DNA from: Salminus brasiliensis
Lineage: Eukaryota > Chordata > Actinopteri > Characiformes > Bryconidae
Reading direction: 5' to 3'
NCBI RefSeq assembly: GCF_030463535.1
Contig: NC_132888.1
Span: 32,944,769 to 33,008,768 of the forward strand
DNA: 64,000 nucleotides
In this document: piece after piece, positions 10,324-22,955 of the stretch
How positions within the stretch are numbered: the stretch's first letter is position 1
How the letters are laid out: every line of letters starts with the position of its first letter
Position numbers and translations under genes: made by a program
Notes under the pieces: model-generated
The model's input: the letters and a program-made list of their open reading frames with translations, nothing else
Database searches by the model: none
Told to the model about the DNA's origin: nothing

Positions 10324-10426
10324 CAGTGATCTCCTCTCTTAAGAAAGTGCAGGGGTTGTGCAGGCTGGTGAAAGGGGAACAGATTTTGATTGTGCAGATT
10401 ATAAACAGGAGTGTTTTTCTGCACAC

Positions 10427-10429
<3 letters not shown>

Positions 10430-10465
<36 letters not shown>
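10430..10465. repeat. (GT)n microsatellite
   Basis: Uninterrupted GT dinucleotide run. Confidence 0.95.
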
Positions 10466-10467
<2 letters not shown>

Positions 10468-10469
10468 GT

Positions 10470-11230
10470 TTGTTGGCTAACGGCTGGAAGTAGACCTGCA
10501 TCAAACTACTGAAACTAGCTAAACCTACTAAAATTACAACTCCTCAATAAACTGGGAGGCTGTAAACACCAGACAAATTGCAAATAGGATACACACAACA
10601 TTTCAATTCAGCAGGCAACTAGCAAGACTGTTTTTTTTTTTTTTTGCGGTCAAATGGCTTTTTCGTCCAAACTAGCTATAATGGCGTTGGTAGCTCCTCA
10701 CCCCGCCAGTGACCCACACTGTGTTTATCTGGAGTCAGCGGGCAGCACTGTGTTCACCAGCAGTTAGTTAGCTGGCTAACCAAGCAGCGTGTTTGTTTGT
10801 TTGTTTATTTATTTATTATTCTTTTTAAAATAGTTTTTTTCGTGGTTAGCGAGTTAGGCAGTGGTTGCTTCACTAACGTTAGCAGAAATGGAGGGATTTC
10901 TAAGAGTCATCTTTGAAGATGGCGGTGGTGCAGGTGGATGCTGGACCTTCAGATGCTTGGTGTGACCGGCTTTAGCGGACATTTAGCAGAGCTCAGTAGT
11001 GAACAGAAATATTCGTATTTATTGGTGTAAGGGTACATATATTCGCCCCATACCGTCACGTTACATTCCTACAGTTTAATACAAAAGGACATATTCAAAC
11101 CCACCACTGCATCCCAAACTCTGGATGCCCATGACTTTAAAACACGTAGCCATTCAGTTCTAGACATAACCCAAAACTCAGGTTATGAAGCGAAATCTTT
11201 TGCAGTGATTAGTCTTAGTGGCAGGGTCTT
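10470..11230. other. Intergenic DNA, unassigned
   Basis: No gene was seen. A poly-T run lies near 10631-10644 and a tttg/ttta tract at 10790-10820. Confidence 0.35.
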
Positions 11231-11232
11231 CT

Positions 11233-12033
11233 TAAAAGTAGCCCCCATTTCTGCTTATTACAGTCTATCGTCCTCCTGGACCGTATACTGATTTTCTTGG
11301 TGAATTTGCCGACTTCTTATTAGTAGTAGATATCTCTACTGATAAGGCTTTGATTGTTGGAGATTTCAATATTCACTTTGAATAGCTCTGGACCAGCGTT
11401 ACTAAGAGTCACAAATGACCTCCTCGTTTTATTTGATAGGGGCTGCACTACTATTCTTGTGCTGCTTGAGACACCATATATCTGCAATTCTGCTCGACAG
11501 GCTTGAAAATACTGTCTGAGTTAAATATAGAGTAAAGATATTTACCTCCCTCCCTCCCTCTCTCCTTTCTGTTGTCTCTCTATCTTCCACATGTATTGAG
11601 ATGCCCGGTTCCGTCTGTTCTATCCTGGTTCCGCCTGACCTGGATCTCCACTACCCTGCTGCCCGCTGTCCTGCTCTGGGGCCTTGCATTGATTCATCCT
11701 AACCTCACTGCAGGACTGACTGTTTATCTGCATGGACTTTATCATCTCGCTCACGTTTTCATCTTGTATAGATTGACGCCACATTTACCATTTTTTTTTT
11801 CTTAATTCAGTTTTGTTTTATTGTTGTCTTTTATTCCTGTTTTTGCTTTTTTATTATTATCCAGTGTCGACCTGAGGAGGATGGGTTCCCCTTTTGAGTC
11901 TTGGCTCCTCTCATAGTTTCTTTCTCTCAACCCGAGGGAGTTATCCCTTGCCACTGTCGCTACTAGCTTGCTCAAAAGAGGCTCGGACCCGGATCTCTGT
12001 AAAGCTGCTTAGTGACATTTGTTTATGTATAAT
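11233..12033 (+). mobile_element. LINE relic: endonuclease and RT fragments plus 3' tail
   Basis: Bases 11262-11384 translate in one frame to Y-R-P-P-G-P-Y ... G-D-F-N-I-H, the end of an AP-type endonuclease domain of a non-LTR retrotransposon. A stop follows; 11410-11470 then gives a reverse-transcriptase-like piece (T-N-D-L-L-V-L ... I-L-V-L-L), so an internal deletion joins the two domains. From 11870 the 3' tail (gaggaggatgggttcccctt ... gtaaagctgcttagtgacat) matches the tails at 1394 and 39686. Inactive. Confidence 0.8.
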
Positions 12034-12039
12034 TCTCAA

Positions 12040-14780
12040 ATTGCACACTACTCCCCATGTAGGTCATAGGTCAAGAAATTACACCTAAATAGTGCCCTAG
12101 TTGTTTATTACAGTCATGGGGCCTGTGTGTGTATATGCATTACTTCCTGTTTAACATTTAATGCACTATTAAGGTTGAGAAGCTTCTAATTTCAAACCTA
12201 CATAGTGTACACACAGAGAAAGAAGCTGTATGAGACTCATATTAACATTACATATATGTGAACCAAGCCGATCTGGCTGGAATGATATATATATACCCAT
12301 TATACAGAACCAGCCATTTCAACATTAATAAGCTAATTACTCTGACACTTTTAACATTATTAAAAACAGAAATGACTTACATTTGACTTCATTAATCAAA
12401 TCCAAGGTTGTCCCTGCTGGTTGAAGCGGGTATTGTCTTCTGATAGCTGCTTAGCTTCCCTGACAAAATTCCCATGTGTTGTGTGTTGTGCCCTGAAGGA
12501 TAAGCAGAAAGCAGAGCTCATCTGTCCCCTGCTCTTCAAAGGTAGCATAGCATGCTAATTGGTAGCAGGTTGTATCCTACATTACTTCTACTAAGGAAAA
12601 TATTTGAGGGAGAAAAATAATAAATAAAGTGAAACATTTTATTATTTTTTCACCTGTACGTTTCTTGCTTGCTTCCATAGGGAGAAGCACAGTGGTTGTG
12701 GTATTGTATTTTGCTTTCCATTTCTTGAAATAAAATGATGTTTTGAGTCACTAAATATTTAGTCACTATTTGTAGTGCTTATTTGATGTATGGCTGTAGT
12801 AAAACCTGCCATAGATTTTCATTGTCATTAATAGTTATCAGTTGTAGTATTAACACACATTCTTAGTTATGTTCATCTTAAAATAGCTTAACTTTACTGA
12901 ATAAAGAAACAGATTTTTTCCAAGTAAAGAACAACAAATCAAAACTGATTTGTTAGTAATGTCAGTTTATTTATTTATTTATTTTTGGTAAAAAAAAAAA
13001 AAAGTTAAAAAGGTTAGGTGGGTTATATTTAAAAAAAGCTTGCCAAAACGTTGCACTACATATTTAAGTAAAATTAACAGATTTTTTTCAGTGCAGTTTC
13101 ACACAGTACATGACCAATGCACTTGATCAATCAGATATTAAATACAAAATACAATAAACTTATCAATCAATCCACCTTTAGTTCCACTCGGAAAATACAG
13201 ATTGTACTTCATTTTTCTTTCAATAGACAAGAACTGAAAGGGAAAAGGAATATATCTAAAACGAAGGTAAATGAGCAAATTTAAAAGATTAAAAAGATAA
13301 TCAATATATATCTATCTATCTATCAAGACAAGAAGATTAAGTATGTGCTAAAATTAATTAGAAAGATTAATAGAATAATAAATAATTAAACAAAACTGGC
13401 AAACTGGCAAATTCTAAAAAAAATTTGAATAAAAATATAAAAAAAAAATTAAAAAAAAACTAATATGGGAAATAAAATAGATCAGGGTGAGGTTTTAAAA
13501 CCACCAACAGAATGATAAAAATAGAACAACAGAATAAAAAATGGAACTAAGTAAATTAAAGCTAAATTGATTAAATAAAATAATTTTCAAATACACTGAA
13601 TTAAAGAAAATGGGAAATTATAATAATAATAATAATATGCCACCTACGCGTTCAGCCGGTGCCTCGCCTTTGGGCCCCCGGCGCCCCCTGCAGGTCACAC
13701 TGTAGTTATTCTCATATAAAGATGACATTAAGAGAGGACTGATTTCCAGGATATATTCAGCTCTACACTCAACAGAAAATGCTCTTTTCCACAATGTGTG
13801 AAATCAAGGAGGGAAAAAGAGGCCAATAAAAGGTTCTCCCAAGACGACTTATCTTTTTTATCGTTACGCAATCATACAATTTCTCAATATTTACATCCAT
13901 GTATAACTCCTGCAACTTATCGGTTTGACCACAAGGTGGCATCCAAGCTCCATCCATGAGGTCAAGTCCAAAGGGATTCCTTCTCCCTATATAGAAGTGC
14001 ACTCTTCTGTTCAAGTGAGCGTAATGAGGCTGAACATTAAAGACACTGCATTAGACTGTAAAGCACAGAAGCCGTAGTTTTAGTGTGTTTTTGCCTTATA
14101 AAAGTGAACTCCATAGAGAGGGAGAGTGTCCTTTCCTTCACAGTACTTTATGAATCGTAAGGAACCCGAAGTCCATCAAAATACTAAACAGACAAAAATC
14201 ATATGGATTAAATTTAGAATGTAAATGGTCTTTATTCAGGGCTTCTCTCTAATATAAAGCACACAGACAGTCAGAAAAAGGAAGGACTGCGTTTGCTTTA
14301 TGGAATCTATGGGTTTCCTGTTTACGCACATTACTGGGTGCGCGCGCAGCCAGGGGGCAACAGCGCTATGTAAACACCTCGAATAGCAGAGCGAATAGAC
14401 TGGACTAACTAAATTAACCATTTACACTGCAGTAATCAGCATTTCACACGCTGTGTACATTCAAGTTGACTCAATAATAAAATACATGCATTTTATTGTA
14501 TCTATTTGTTGTTTTTTCTTCTCGTTTCGTTTTTTTTATTTTTTTTTTCTTTTTTTTTTTAACAAAAGGGATGTGATCCCCTGGAGTGGTAAACAATCTC
14601 CATCCATCTTCTCCGAGACTCTTTTTTATTTTTTTTTTTATTTTTTATTTATTTTTTTTTCATTTTTGTCATTTTTGCTCCCTAGCGTGAAGACTGCTAC
14701 CTTCCAAATCCCACCGATTCTACTTTCTCTTAAATACTAGTCTGCAGTGTTTACTCTTTCCGAGAAGAAAAGAGACTCTC
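12040..14780. other. Gene-free AT-rich region
   Basis: 12960-13640 is A-rich low-complexity sequence with a short TATC repeat near 13310-13324 and an ATA run near 13620-13636. A T-rich tract lies at 14508-14660. 13769-14014 has an 81-codon minus frame without an ATG start or any recognisable domain; it is not called. Confidence 0.4.
13672..13694 (-). promoter_or_regulatory. CTCF-like motif
   Basis: On the minus strand the segment reads CCTGCAGGGGGCGCCGGG, close to the core of the vertebrate CTCF motif, inside a short GC-rich patch in otherwise A-rich DNA. Motif resemblance only. Confidence 0.3.
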
Positions 14781-14782
14781 AG

Positions 14783-14970
14783 CACCGTCTCAATTCACTC
14801 CTCATTCCCTACATAGTGCACTACTAATGTTAAACAGGGAGCTGTCGAACCTACTGCTGGATATAATTGACTTTTGGTCTCACATCATGCCCTGTTTGGG
14901 TGGAAGTGCTGTTATTTCATGACCCACAAAGTGCACTACATAGTGAAGAGGGAGTGATTTGAGACGGGGC
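14783..14970. mobile_element. MITE with about 40-bp terminal inverted repeats (copy 2)
   Basis: The left end cgtctcaattcactcctcat ... acatagtgcact is matched in reverse by agtgcactacatagtgaaga ... gatttgagacgg at 14930-14968. Same family as 10107-10323. Non-coding interior of about 105 bases. Confidence 0.75.
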
Positions 14971-15019
14971 CTCGGGAGAGTAAACACTGAGAGTGCTGCA
15001 GTGCCAGTTTCACAGATGA

Positions 15020-15400
15020 AGCTTTAGGAGTGTTTCTGCACTCAACTCTGATGCAGGTTAACTGTCAGTTAGCTTTGAGTTTTGAGCTGCTTTTAGAGAC
15101 GCAGCTCCATAGGGCACACTTGTGGTGGGATGATTTTAGTGGGGGGCATGTTCTGTCTCTTAACCTTCTCAGAGTAAATGGTCGCCCACTCACCCGGCCC
15201 AGCCTGCTGGAATACTGACCAGTGGGGTCCCCTCTACCTGCGTCAGACCACCAGGCTCCCCCCCAACCCATGCCAGGCCTTCTGCACCCCGTAATACCAC
15301 TGCTTCCTACCTAATGACCATGTTAAAACCTAAATGGACTCTTAACCACTACTAATATTAAACCAGCACTAACTATCATTACTCTCATTACTCTTACCAT
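15020..15400 (+). mobile_element. LINE 3' region, partial copy
   Basis: Shares ttctcagagtaaatggtcgc and accatgttaaaacctaaatg with the copies at 951 and 39297, but stops before the terminal tail. Confidence 0.6.
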
Positions 15401-16250
15401 CACTGCAAAGGTGTCAAAAGTATTTACATTCATTATTTAGGTAGACGTGTAGAGACCAGGGTTTAAAAGACCTCTGTAGAAGTTGGAAGTACCAACCTTT
15501 TCAAAGTTTTTACTCAAAGTACTGGTTTCAAAACTACTCAGTGTCAAAGTAACAGTCCACATGGGCCTATAGTGCACTACCCCACCTCCCCAACAAAAAC
15601 ATTTCTCTAAAAGCCGTAATGACTATAATGTTCTATTAAAATGTTCATGTTAAAAAAATGTTGGGCTGCTCTAGGCTGCCTGTTTCAGCTGCAGATCTGC
15701 CCATTGAAAATGAAGCATTTTAGTAATATCAGATCTATTAAAGGAGCATCTACGTGCACTACTGAGCATTAACATGTGTTTCATGGAGGGAAAATATGAT
15801 GAGTAGCTGCCTATACGTTGTAATGATGCAAAAAATCAAGCTTCAAAGGCATGTTATCAATAAGCTTTATTGGAATGTAAATGTGGAGCTTAGTCAGATG
15901 CTCAAGTTCTCTTGAGTCTCTGCCACAGACGTCTTCATACTAGGCTACATACGTCTGCTAAGTCACACTGTCCGGATGGTATGATTTAGGATCAGTAGTC
16001 TGTGGGATGAGGGTCACTTCTATGCCTACCAGGGTTTCACTGAGAGCTGCTCTGATTGCCTCTGAACTTGAATGTGAGGAACTTGGTCCCCCATTCATCA
16101 TCACTGACTACAATATTCTCACCAGCAAGCTCTCCCAAAGCTGTTTTGCCCTCATGGCTAGGGCAGGTGTCCCACCAAGGGAGTTAGGATGAGTTGATGT
16201 TGATTTATGATGTTCATATATATAAATATCTCATAAGGCTACCTACATAT
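15400..16250. other. Intergenic DNA, unassigned
   Basis: No gene was called. A 61-codon plus frame at 16007-16192 (M-R-V-T-S-M-P ...) has no recognised domain and could be part of an old transposon. Confidence 0.3.
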
Positions 16251-18340
16251 ACACTGTAAAAAGTGAGATGGGTTAATTAATATTTACTAAACAATTAAAA
16301 GCTACCAACATATAATAAATAAGGATATATGTAGTTTAAATTGAGCTGAATTTAACATTAATCCTAATGTGTGTATTAATTGTATTTGACAATTTTGCTT
16401 TAATAAAATGAGATTTTACTCATCAGGTCTTTGTTTTTAATTATCTTACACTTCCGCCCAACGCAGGTTTCAACTCATGGACTCTAGACACTGTATTTTT
16501 TAGGAGCTGCTGTCCTCCAACTTTTTAAAGGTAGGACTTTTTAAATTATTGTTGGGGAATTAACGAGGTTTTGTAGCAGCTGTAACTTACCAATAATTTA
16601 GCTTTGCTGTAAGTCTAAGAATTTAACTTTATAGTGATGCTTTGTAGATTTTTTATAGCTTTGAAACATGGCATGGACTAAAGTGGCCCATTGAAGATAG
16701 CAGCTAATTTAGTTAGCAAGCTACCTTTTAGGGTAACTCCCATCCCTGCCCCACCTTAAGAATCTGGAAACGGAGCACAAGTCTTTCCTTCATTCTCTCT
16801 GTTATAGATGGGTGTTGCCGTTCATATTCTGTTATTTTTTAGCCCAGTGCTGTGATATATCCTATATTCTCCAGCATTTCTGTGAGTAACCGCGTAGTTT
16901 GATGCCTTTACAGTGTAATGTGGGGCTGTCCGTTATTTTCTGGCCTCTGGAGTCTGCAGTAACAGCAGCGAGTATTCGAAGCTGTTATTATTCGGGCTGA
17001 GAAGGTGGGTTCAGAAAATCACCTCCATCCTGTGGGATTGTAGACTGTCGTTACACACGGCTTCACTCACTCTAGCAGGCCGCCAGCCTCTCTTAGATAT
17101 GAGGTGCAAGCCATTGCTACTCCCAAACAAACTGTCTAGTTTCCATTAGCTGCTCACACAAGCTGACTAAAGTATAACAGTTTGCTAACAGGACAACTCT
17201 TAGCAATGTCTTCGAGGTAGCTTAGCAAGCTAGATAGTACCAAGAAACGAAGCCTATTAAGTTCAAATGACATATTAAAGTTCCCGTGTCTGTTTTAACA
17301 TACATATTGAAACAAAAAATACTGACATGGTGTGCACAGAAGACATGAAATCATCAGCCAGACACCAGCATAGAAAACATTAAAGCCAGATGGCCTGCTC
17401 TGTTTAAGGCATCTCATGTGAGTTGCAGTGTTGCTTAGACTTACATGTTGTGAAAATCTATTCCTAGTCCATGTCTTACTACTGCATTAGTATGTTTGCA
17501 TATTTAGCTTTTAAATGCAATGCAATTTACAGTGACCAGTATTTTATTTTCTTGCTGTTAAAAAAATTCTAAGAACAATATTTCTATTTCTACTATTTGA
17601 GACTCTAATGCTGTTGAATGTCTTTTAGCTCCAGGATGAGTTTCACAGAATCACATCAGTGCACCTTGAATGTCCAAGCTGAATGCATATACTCCAAAGC
17701 TTCTTGCACTCTTCAGTTCCAAGGGTGGAGCCCTAGGGTTGAGGTTACAAGCTATCCTACTCAAGGTATCCTCCAATTACTTCTTAGTTTGTTAAAATCG
17801 TATTACAAGGATTTTATGACCCAACTGCAGGGATATAATTTGCTTATTAGTTAACTCTTTTAACAGTTATTTTAGTAGTTTATCATTGTCTCAACAAAAT
17901 GTGTATGAAATAAATAGTTTATACAAAATTTAGTTGATGACTGGTTAATGTTTCGGGATATGTTAAGCCTGTCAGAGTTGATTAAAAAATATTTTGAAGC
18001 TGCATTTGTGTATACATATTCCTTCTGTGCAAGGGACACCAGCCAAATGGGTATGTAGGTCCTTTGAGGTTGAAGCTGCTACTAAAAGAAAGTTGTTTTT
18101 TTTTCCTTTGCAAAACTAATATTATTTAATCATAAACCACATCAATGATAATTTTTTACATTTTTATTATTGTGTTTAATTTTTACTGTAAAATAATAAT
18201 GGCACATGATAATGATTACAGATTATCATTTTAGGCTCCCAGCCATGCTTGCAATTACATTGCCAGAGAAGTTGTCATTCAGTGCTCTGGGAATTGACAG
18301 GTCAGCTCTTAAAAGATTATAGGGTAAGTTGATGTACATG
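16251..18340 (+). other. Unexplained region with splice-like small exons
   Basis: Starts with tacactgtaaaaagtgagat, a form seen at MITE ends. A G/C-richer patch with cttccgcc near 16454 is followed by a donor-like aaag|gtagga at 16529. An ATG frame from 17636 gives about 43 residues (M-S-F-T-E-S-H-Q ...) up to a donor-like tcaag|gtatcc near 17764. Further candidates are a 17-base exon near 18033-18049 and one from about 18235 (cattttag|gctccc). Joined, they stay open for about 69 residues. No family is recognised. It may be a relic of a gene carried by a non-autonomous transposon, or chance. Confidence 0.15.
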
Positions 18341-18407
18341 TAAAAGGGGAAAATAGTCATGTCTCTCTCTTTTCTTAGCTCACCTTGTATGTCTTGGGAA
18401 GGTCAAC

Positions 18408-18850
18408 ACCAATCAGCCATAACATCAAATTCTTGTTTCTACATTGTCCATTTTATCAGCTCCACATACCATATAGGATAGGATTTTATTAGACACTTCT
18501 ACTGGTGTTGCTTCTTCACCTTGTAGGTGTAAAGTCAGAGCTGATGGCATCTGCTGCTACACAGTTTGAGTTCTTCTGGTCCTTCATCAGTGCCCACAGG
18601 ACGCTGCCCACAGGACACTGCCCACAGGACGCTGCCCACAGGACGCTGCAGGCTGTATAGTTTCGGTTGGGTGGCGGTTCTCAGTCCAGCAGTGACACTA
18701 AGGTGTCCGGCAGCCCTGCTGTTTCTAATCCACTCACATCAGACACAGCACACAAGAACACATCACCACCATGTCAGTGTCACTGCAGTGTTAACAATGA
18801 TCCCCCACCCACATAACACCTGCAAAGAAGTCTTCAGGGTTCTTTATTAA
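18408..18850. mobile_element. Interspersed fold-back type DNA repeat
   Basis: Begins with caccaatcagccataacatc and contains gtcagtgtcactgcagtgtt near 18773. I recognise these as parts of an abundant fish repeat with inverted ends. A diverged reverse-oriented piece is at 41047-41210 (actgacttggtggtggcata). Its middle holds the 14-bp repeat listed below. Confidence 0.6.
18593..18648 (+). repeat. 14-bp tandem repeat, four copies
   Basis: Four head-to-tail copies of cccacaggacgctg, one of them with a single change (cactg). Confidence 0.9.
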
Positions 18851-20520
18851 AGGTGAACCAGCTGAATATTGTTCTTCTGCCTGGTTAAAAATTTATTATT
18901 ATTATTTATTATTATAAAAGTTGGTCATTTCAAGAACCTTTTACAAAGTGGTTCTTTATATTCCCCAAAAAAGGGGTTAACTTGTTTTACTAGTCAAATA
19001 AGTAATTATTATTATTTTCAGGGGCACTTCAGTCATGTTCTGTTGGTTCAGGGGTCGACCTGCAACCTTCTGGTCACAAGGCTGCTTCTCTAACCTTCCG
19101 TCTACAGCTGATAGAACAAATTACTGGTGTCTTATCCCTCAGCATTTTAAACAGCTGAGCTCCACTTACATTTTTCTTGTGTTTTCTGTTGTAGCAACAG
19201 TTCATATGGACAGAAGCTCCAATTGAAGCAATGAGTACAGTTTGTACAAAACTGAGCAAAGTACACCAACCAAAGAATCTCACAATCAATTGCACATTGA
19301 CTGAGTTGAATTTTAAACAAATACCAAAATGTAAAATATTCATTATTTCCCATTAAACAAGAGGCAGGGCATCTTTTTTTACTTTGTGTTGAAAATGAGC
19401 TCATTTAGCGAGTTTTCTGTTCCACCTTCAATTTAAAAAGTGTTGACAGCACTCTTCCTTAATTAATGACCTATTTTGTGATTATTGATAGTGTTTATTT
19501 AAAAATGGGTTTATCTGTTTTCACTGACTTTAAACAACAGGCTGTAACCCCTGAGATTCTCTTGTTGAGGGACACAGTAAATGCTACCAGAGTCCTTAAA
19601 GGTATTTGAAACCTTTATAACATTGTGTATAACAACTCATTTCAGGCTAAAAACTAAGTTATTGATCAATGGTATTCGGGCAATTTCAATGATTTCAATT
19701 TCAATGTTCCAATATCTTCACCAAGCTGTGGTAGGAGCTTTAATGTTTAATACTGCTTCAGCGTCTTCAACCTGGAACCACATTCCCTTTCGTCTAAAAT
19801 TACGAAACTACTGCTGCCCTTGACCTCCCTACTACTTGCTGGCTAGCAGCCTAGCGCTAGCACTCAATTAACATGTTTAGCCAACACACATATGGCAGCA
19901 AGTGGGTGACTTTGGGCAGCCAACTTTGACTGTCTAATCCTGAGCTTTTCAGCTTTAAACATATATAGCTATAAAAGTAAGTGGAGCAAGTTTCTGGCTA
20001 GCTAGCTAACGTAAGCTAATCTACACTGAACCACTCTCCTGCCTAACTATCATACTCAAATGCTTAACAAATATTAGGTCATCTGTGATCATCTGCGGGC
20101 AGCACAGACTGCTACTGGCCACCCAATTCATGTCCCTTGCTCTGTTTGCGCTGCGCTTGTCTCTACATGCTCAGCACAAATTGGGGGACATGTGTCACTA
20201 CCTGATTTGCGTGACCTGCTCGATTTGTTCGGCCGTTCTCAAACCTCTGTACACCCAAGTTTCGCTTTACGATGCTACACGTTTTGGACTTTATGGTGGC
20301 ATCCATAGCTGCACGATATGTGGTACATGTACTTTTATGCTTTAAAAAATAGTAAAATGATTCCAATTATTTGCTATTAAAGCCCGTGTGTGACATATGT
20401 TCATTGTTCTGTCTTATAGTTGATGTATGCTCTGAGCTCTGGTTAATATGATAATCAAGGGTAAACATCACAATAAGTGAGTAAACACACTGTTGAAAAT
20501 AAATTGCATAAAATAGAGCT
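18850..20520. other. Intergenic DNA with a possible LINE C-terminal fragment
   Basis: Bases 19737-19806 translate to A-S-A-S-S-T-W-N-H-I-P-F-R-L-K, resembling the tryptophan-asparagine motif near the C-terminus of CR1/L2-type reverse transcriptases. Otherwise unassigned. Confidence 0.3.
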
Positions 20521-20524
20521 CCAA

Positions 20525-20850
20525 AGGCCCCAAGTGGTCCAGTGGAACAAGGCGGTTTCACTTTAACCCAACAATCGCTTACTGAATCCCGATCATGCTG
20601 CTAGCCATCGGCAGCCGGGGCCCTGAGAAAGCACAATTGGCCTTGATCTCTCCAGGGTGGGTAGATGGCACATTTTCCTCTCATTGCTCTAGTGGATTGC
20701 TGGCCGATGCATCAGAGCTGGGTACACTGGGCTTTCCTCTGAGCGCGTTAGTTGGCCTATGACATTGCATCGGCGGAAGTTTGGAAAATGAGCTGCATGT
20801 GTTGTAGTAGGCACGTGTTATGGGTAAAATCATGGGTATATAGATAAAAA
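20525..20850 (+). mobile_element. SINE-like interspersed repeat
   Basis: The block ccatcggcagccggggccct ... gcacaattggccttgatctc ... gggtgggtagatggcacatt ... gatgcatcagagctgggtac matches a short interspersed repeat I recognise from otophysan fish. The copy is diverged. Confidence 0.55.
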
Positions 20851-21791
20851 TCTAAATTAAAAGCAACCAAAATAAATGTCCATATATTCTCATCTGTGTA
20901 TTACTAGATCAGATCAAACATAGCCAGAAATATGATCGAATATATGATGGCAGATCCAACAGAATAATAAATTGACAGAATAAAATTCATAAAAATGAAT
21001 TGTGTGGTGTCACTGTATTTCAACAGAAAGTACCGCTGTGTTCTGACTGATGTGATACCTGACGTAGTTCCCAGTTTAAGCACCAGAAGGCGCCGTGTAT
21101 CACTAGCGTGATAAAACATGTTACTTTCATTCTCACTCTGTAGTAAAAGTCTCATTTATTACTAACGGCTCATCCCTGTTAATGATTATCTCTCAGCTTT
21201 GTTCTAATTGACCTTTATATTTACCAGACACTTAATGAAGTTATATAATGCTTAATTACATTAGTAAAATAATTAGAAATGAATCCTTTGAAGTGCCTTA
21301 AAGTGCCAAATGAGATGACACTAAAATGATGGCTAACACCCATGTACACACACACACATGCACTTATACATGCCTAAATTTAAGAACAGGCAGCTTATCT
21401 GCATGACCTTTCAGAACCTATAAAGTCTGTGTGTGAGAAAGAGACACTCTAAACACTCTAACCTCAGCAGGTGCACTTTCAGGATTTGAGCAGGTGCAAG
21501 AAAGAGAATAAAAAGGCCAAAGGTCATGTTCATATTTCATATAGCTTTTACTTGAAGCCCCCCCTCACACACAGGCGGCCGGTAAGAGTAATACAAATAT
21601 AGCATATAATACCAAACCCCATTCTAACTGGAAATGGGAATATGATAGGGAATGATCGGCCACACAGAAATCGAGGCTTTGTTGACACAGGAAGCACAAC
21701 TCCAATTTTTGGCATATCTGATTTGAGCAGGACTTACATAGTGCAGTCTGAATGGCAAAAGGCCATTTGAACTTTTTCCAGTCCTATAAAG

Positions 21792-21876
<85 letters not shown>

Positions 21877-22850
21877 TATATTTATAAAGATCCTATAAAC
21901 TTAAAATAAAATCATCAAAAATGCATCTGAATATGCCCTGTAGTGTGAAGGTCTAACAAGCAAATCTGTATTACCATTCAATAAAAATATGGACCCAAAA
22001 AAGGAGGACAAACTGTGCAATAATCTCAGATTTAACAAAGTTTACAATGAAACTGAATAATAATGAAACACGGTTAGACTATACTGGCTGGACAATGTCC
22101 CAAGCGTGATTCTTAGGCCTTGTGCTTTTCAATTCTGGAATTTCTTTGAGTACTTTCATTAGCATGAACCCCCTTAACCTGCGGCTGCATTTCTGCCAGT
22201 TCCATCTACTTTTATATATCAATAATGTGATACCTCATTGATGCTGTTGCATTTACTTGATATGTAATGAACATGATCTTGCTAAGCTAAATGTTTATAG
22301 ATTTCAATTCACTTGCTTTTTATCATTATTCTGTTTATTTAAAAAATGCATCATTCATGCAGTAATACATAACACATTCTACACGCTGATCTATTTTACT
22401 ATGTGCATTTTGAACATGTGCATGCTGTAACTCTTCCAGTGGCACCTTTAAACCCTTAAAAAAGTATTCAATCAGTCAATAATTTCCATTCTAGTGGCTG
22501 AATTTGCACTGGCAAGCCTGCAGTATAAGGCTGCAATGGAATCAAATTGGCATAATTTCTGTCATATCCTAAATGTAGTCAATCAGACAAGGCATGTTTG
22601 GCTAATATAGCTAACAATTAATAGAAGCTTACATGTAACAATTAGCATCATGCCTAAAAGCATGCCTAAATCAACACAGTTGGACCTCATCTATCTGAAG
22701 TCTATCTCAGAAAAAATTAAAAAGGTCAAGCTTATAATGGTCAGGCCGCCCTCCTCATCAGGCTGGAGAGAGAAAAAGGTAAAGTTTTGGAATTGGTTCG
22801 GTTTAGATTTGGACTGAAGTACAGCAAACACTATCAGAGTGTGTCTCACG
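20850..22850. other. Intergenic DNA with a long TA tract
   Basis: No gene was seen. AT-rich apart from the microsatellite at 21795-21872 and small C-rich patches near 21560. Confidence 0.4.
21795..21872. repeat. (TA)n microsatellite
   Basis: About 39 uninterrupted TA units, a site able to extrude a cruciform or form a hairpin. Confidence 0.95.
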
Positions 22851-22955
22851 ACTCTGGCAAATCTGACTATAACAGCCTAATTAAAAGGAGAGAGCCAGAA
22901 GGTAACACAGACACGGGAGCACCCTGAAACACTGGCATCCATCCGCTCCACTGTC
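22850..22955 (-). mobile_element. LINE 3' region fragment, reverse orientation
   Basis: Contains tctgactataacagcctaat and ggtaacacagacacgggagc, the reverse complement of the start of the LINE block at 951-1040. Confidence 0.75.
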
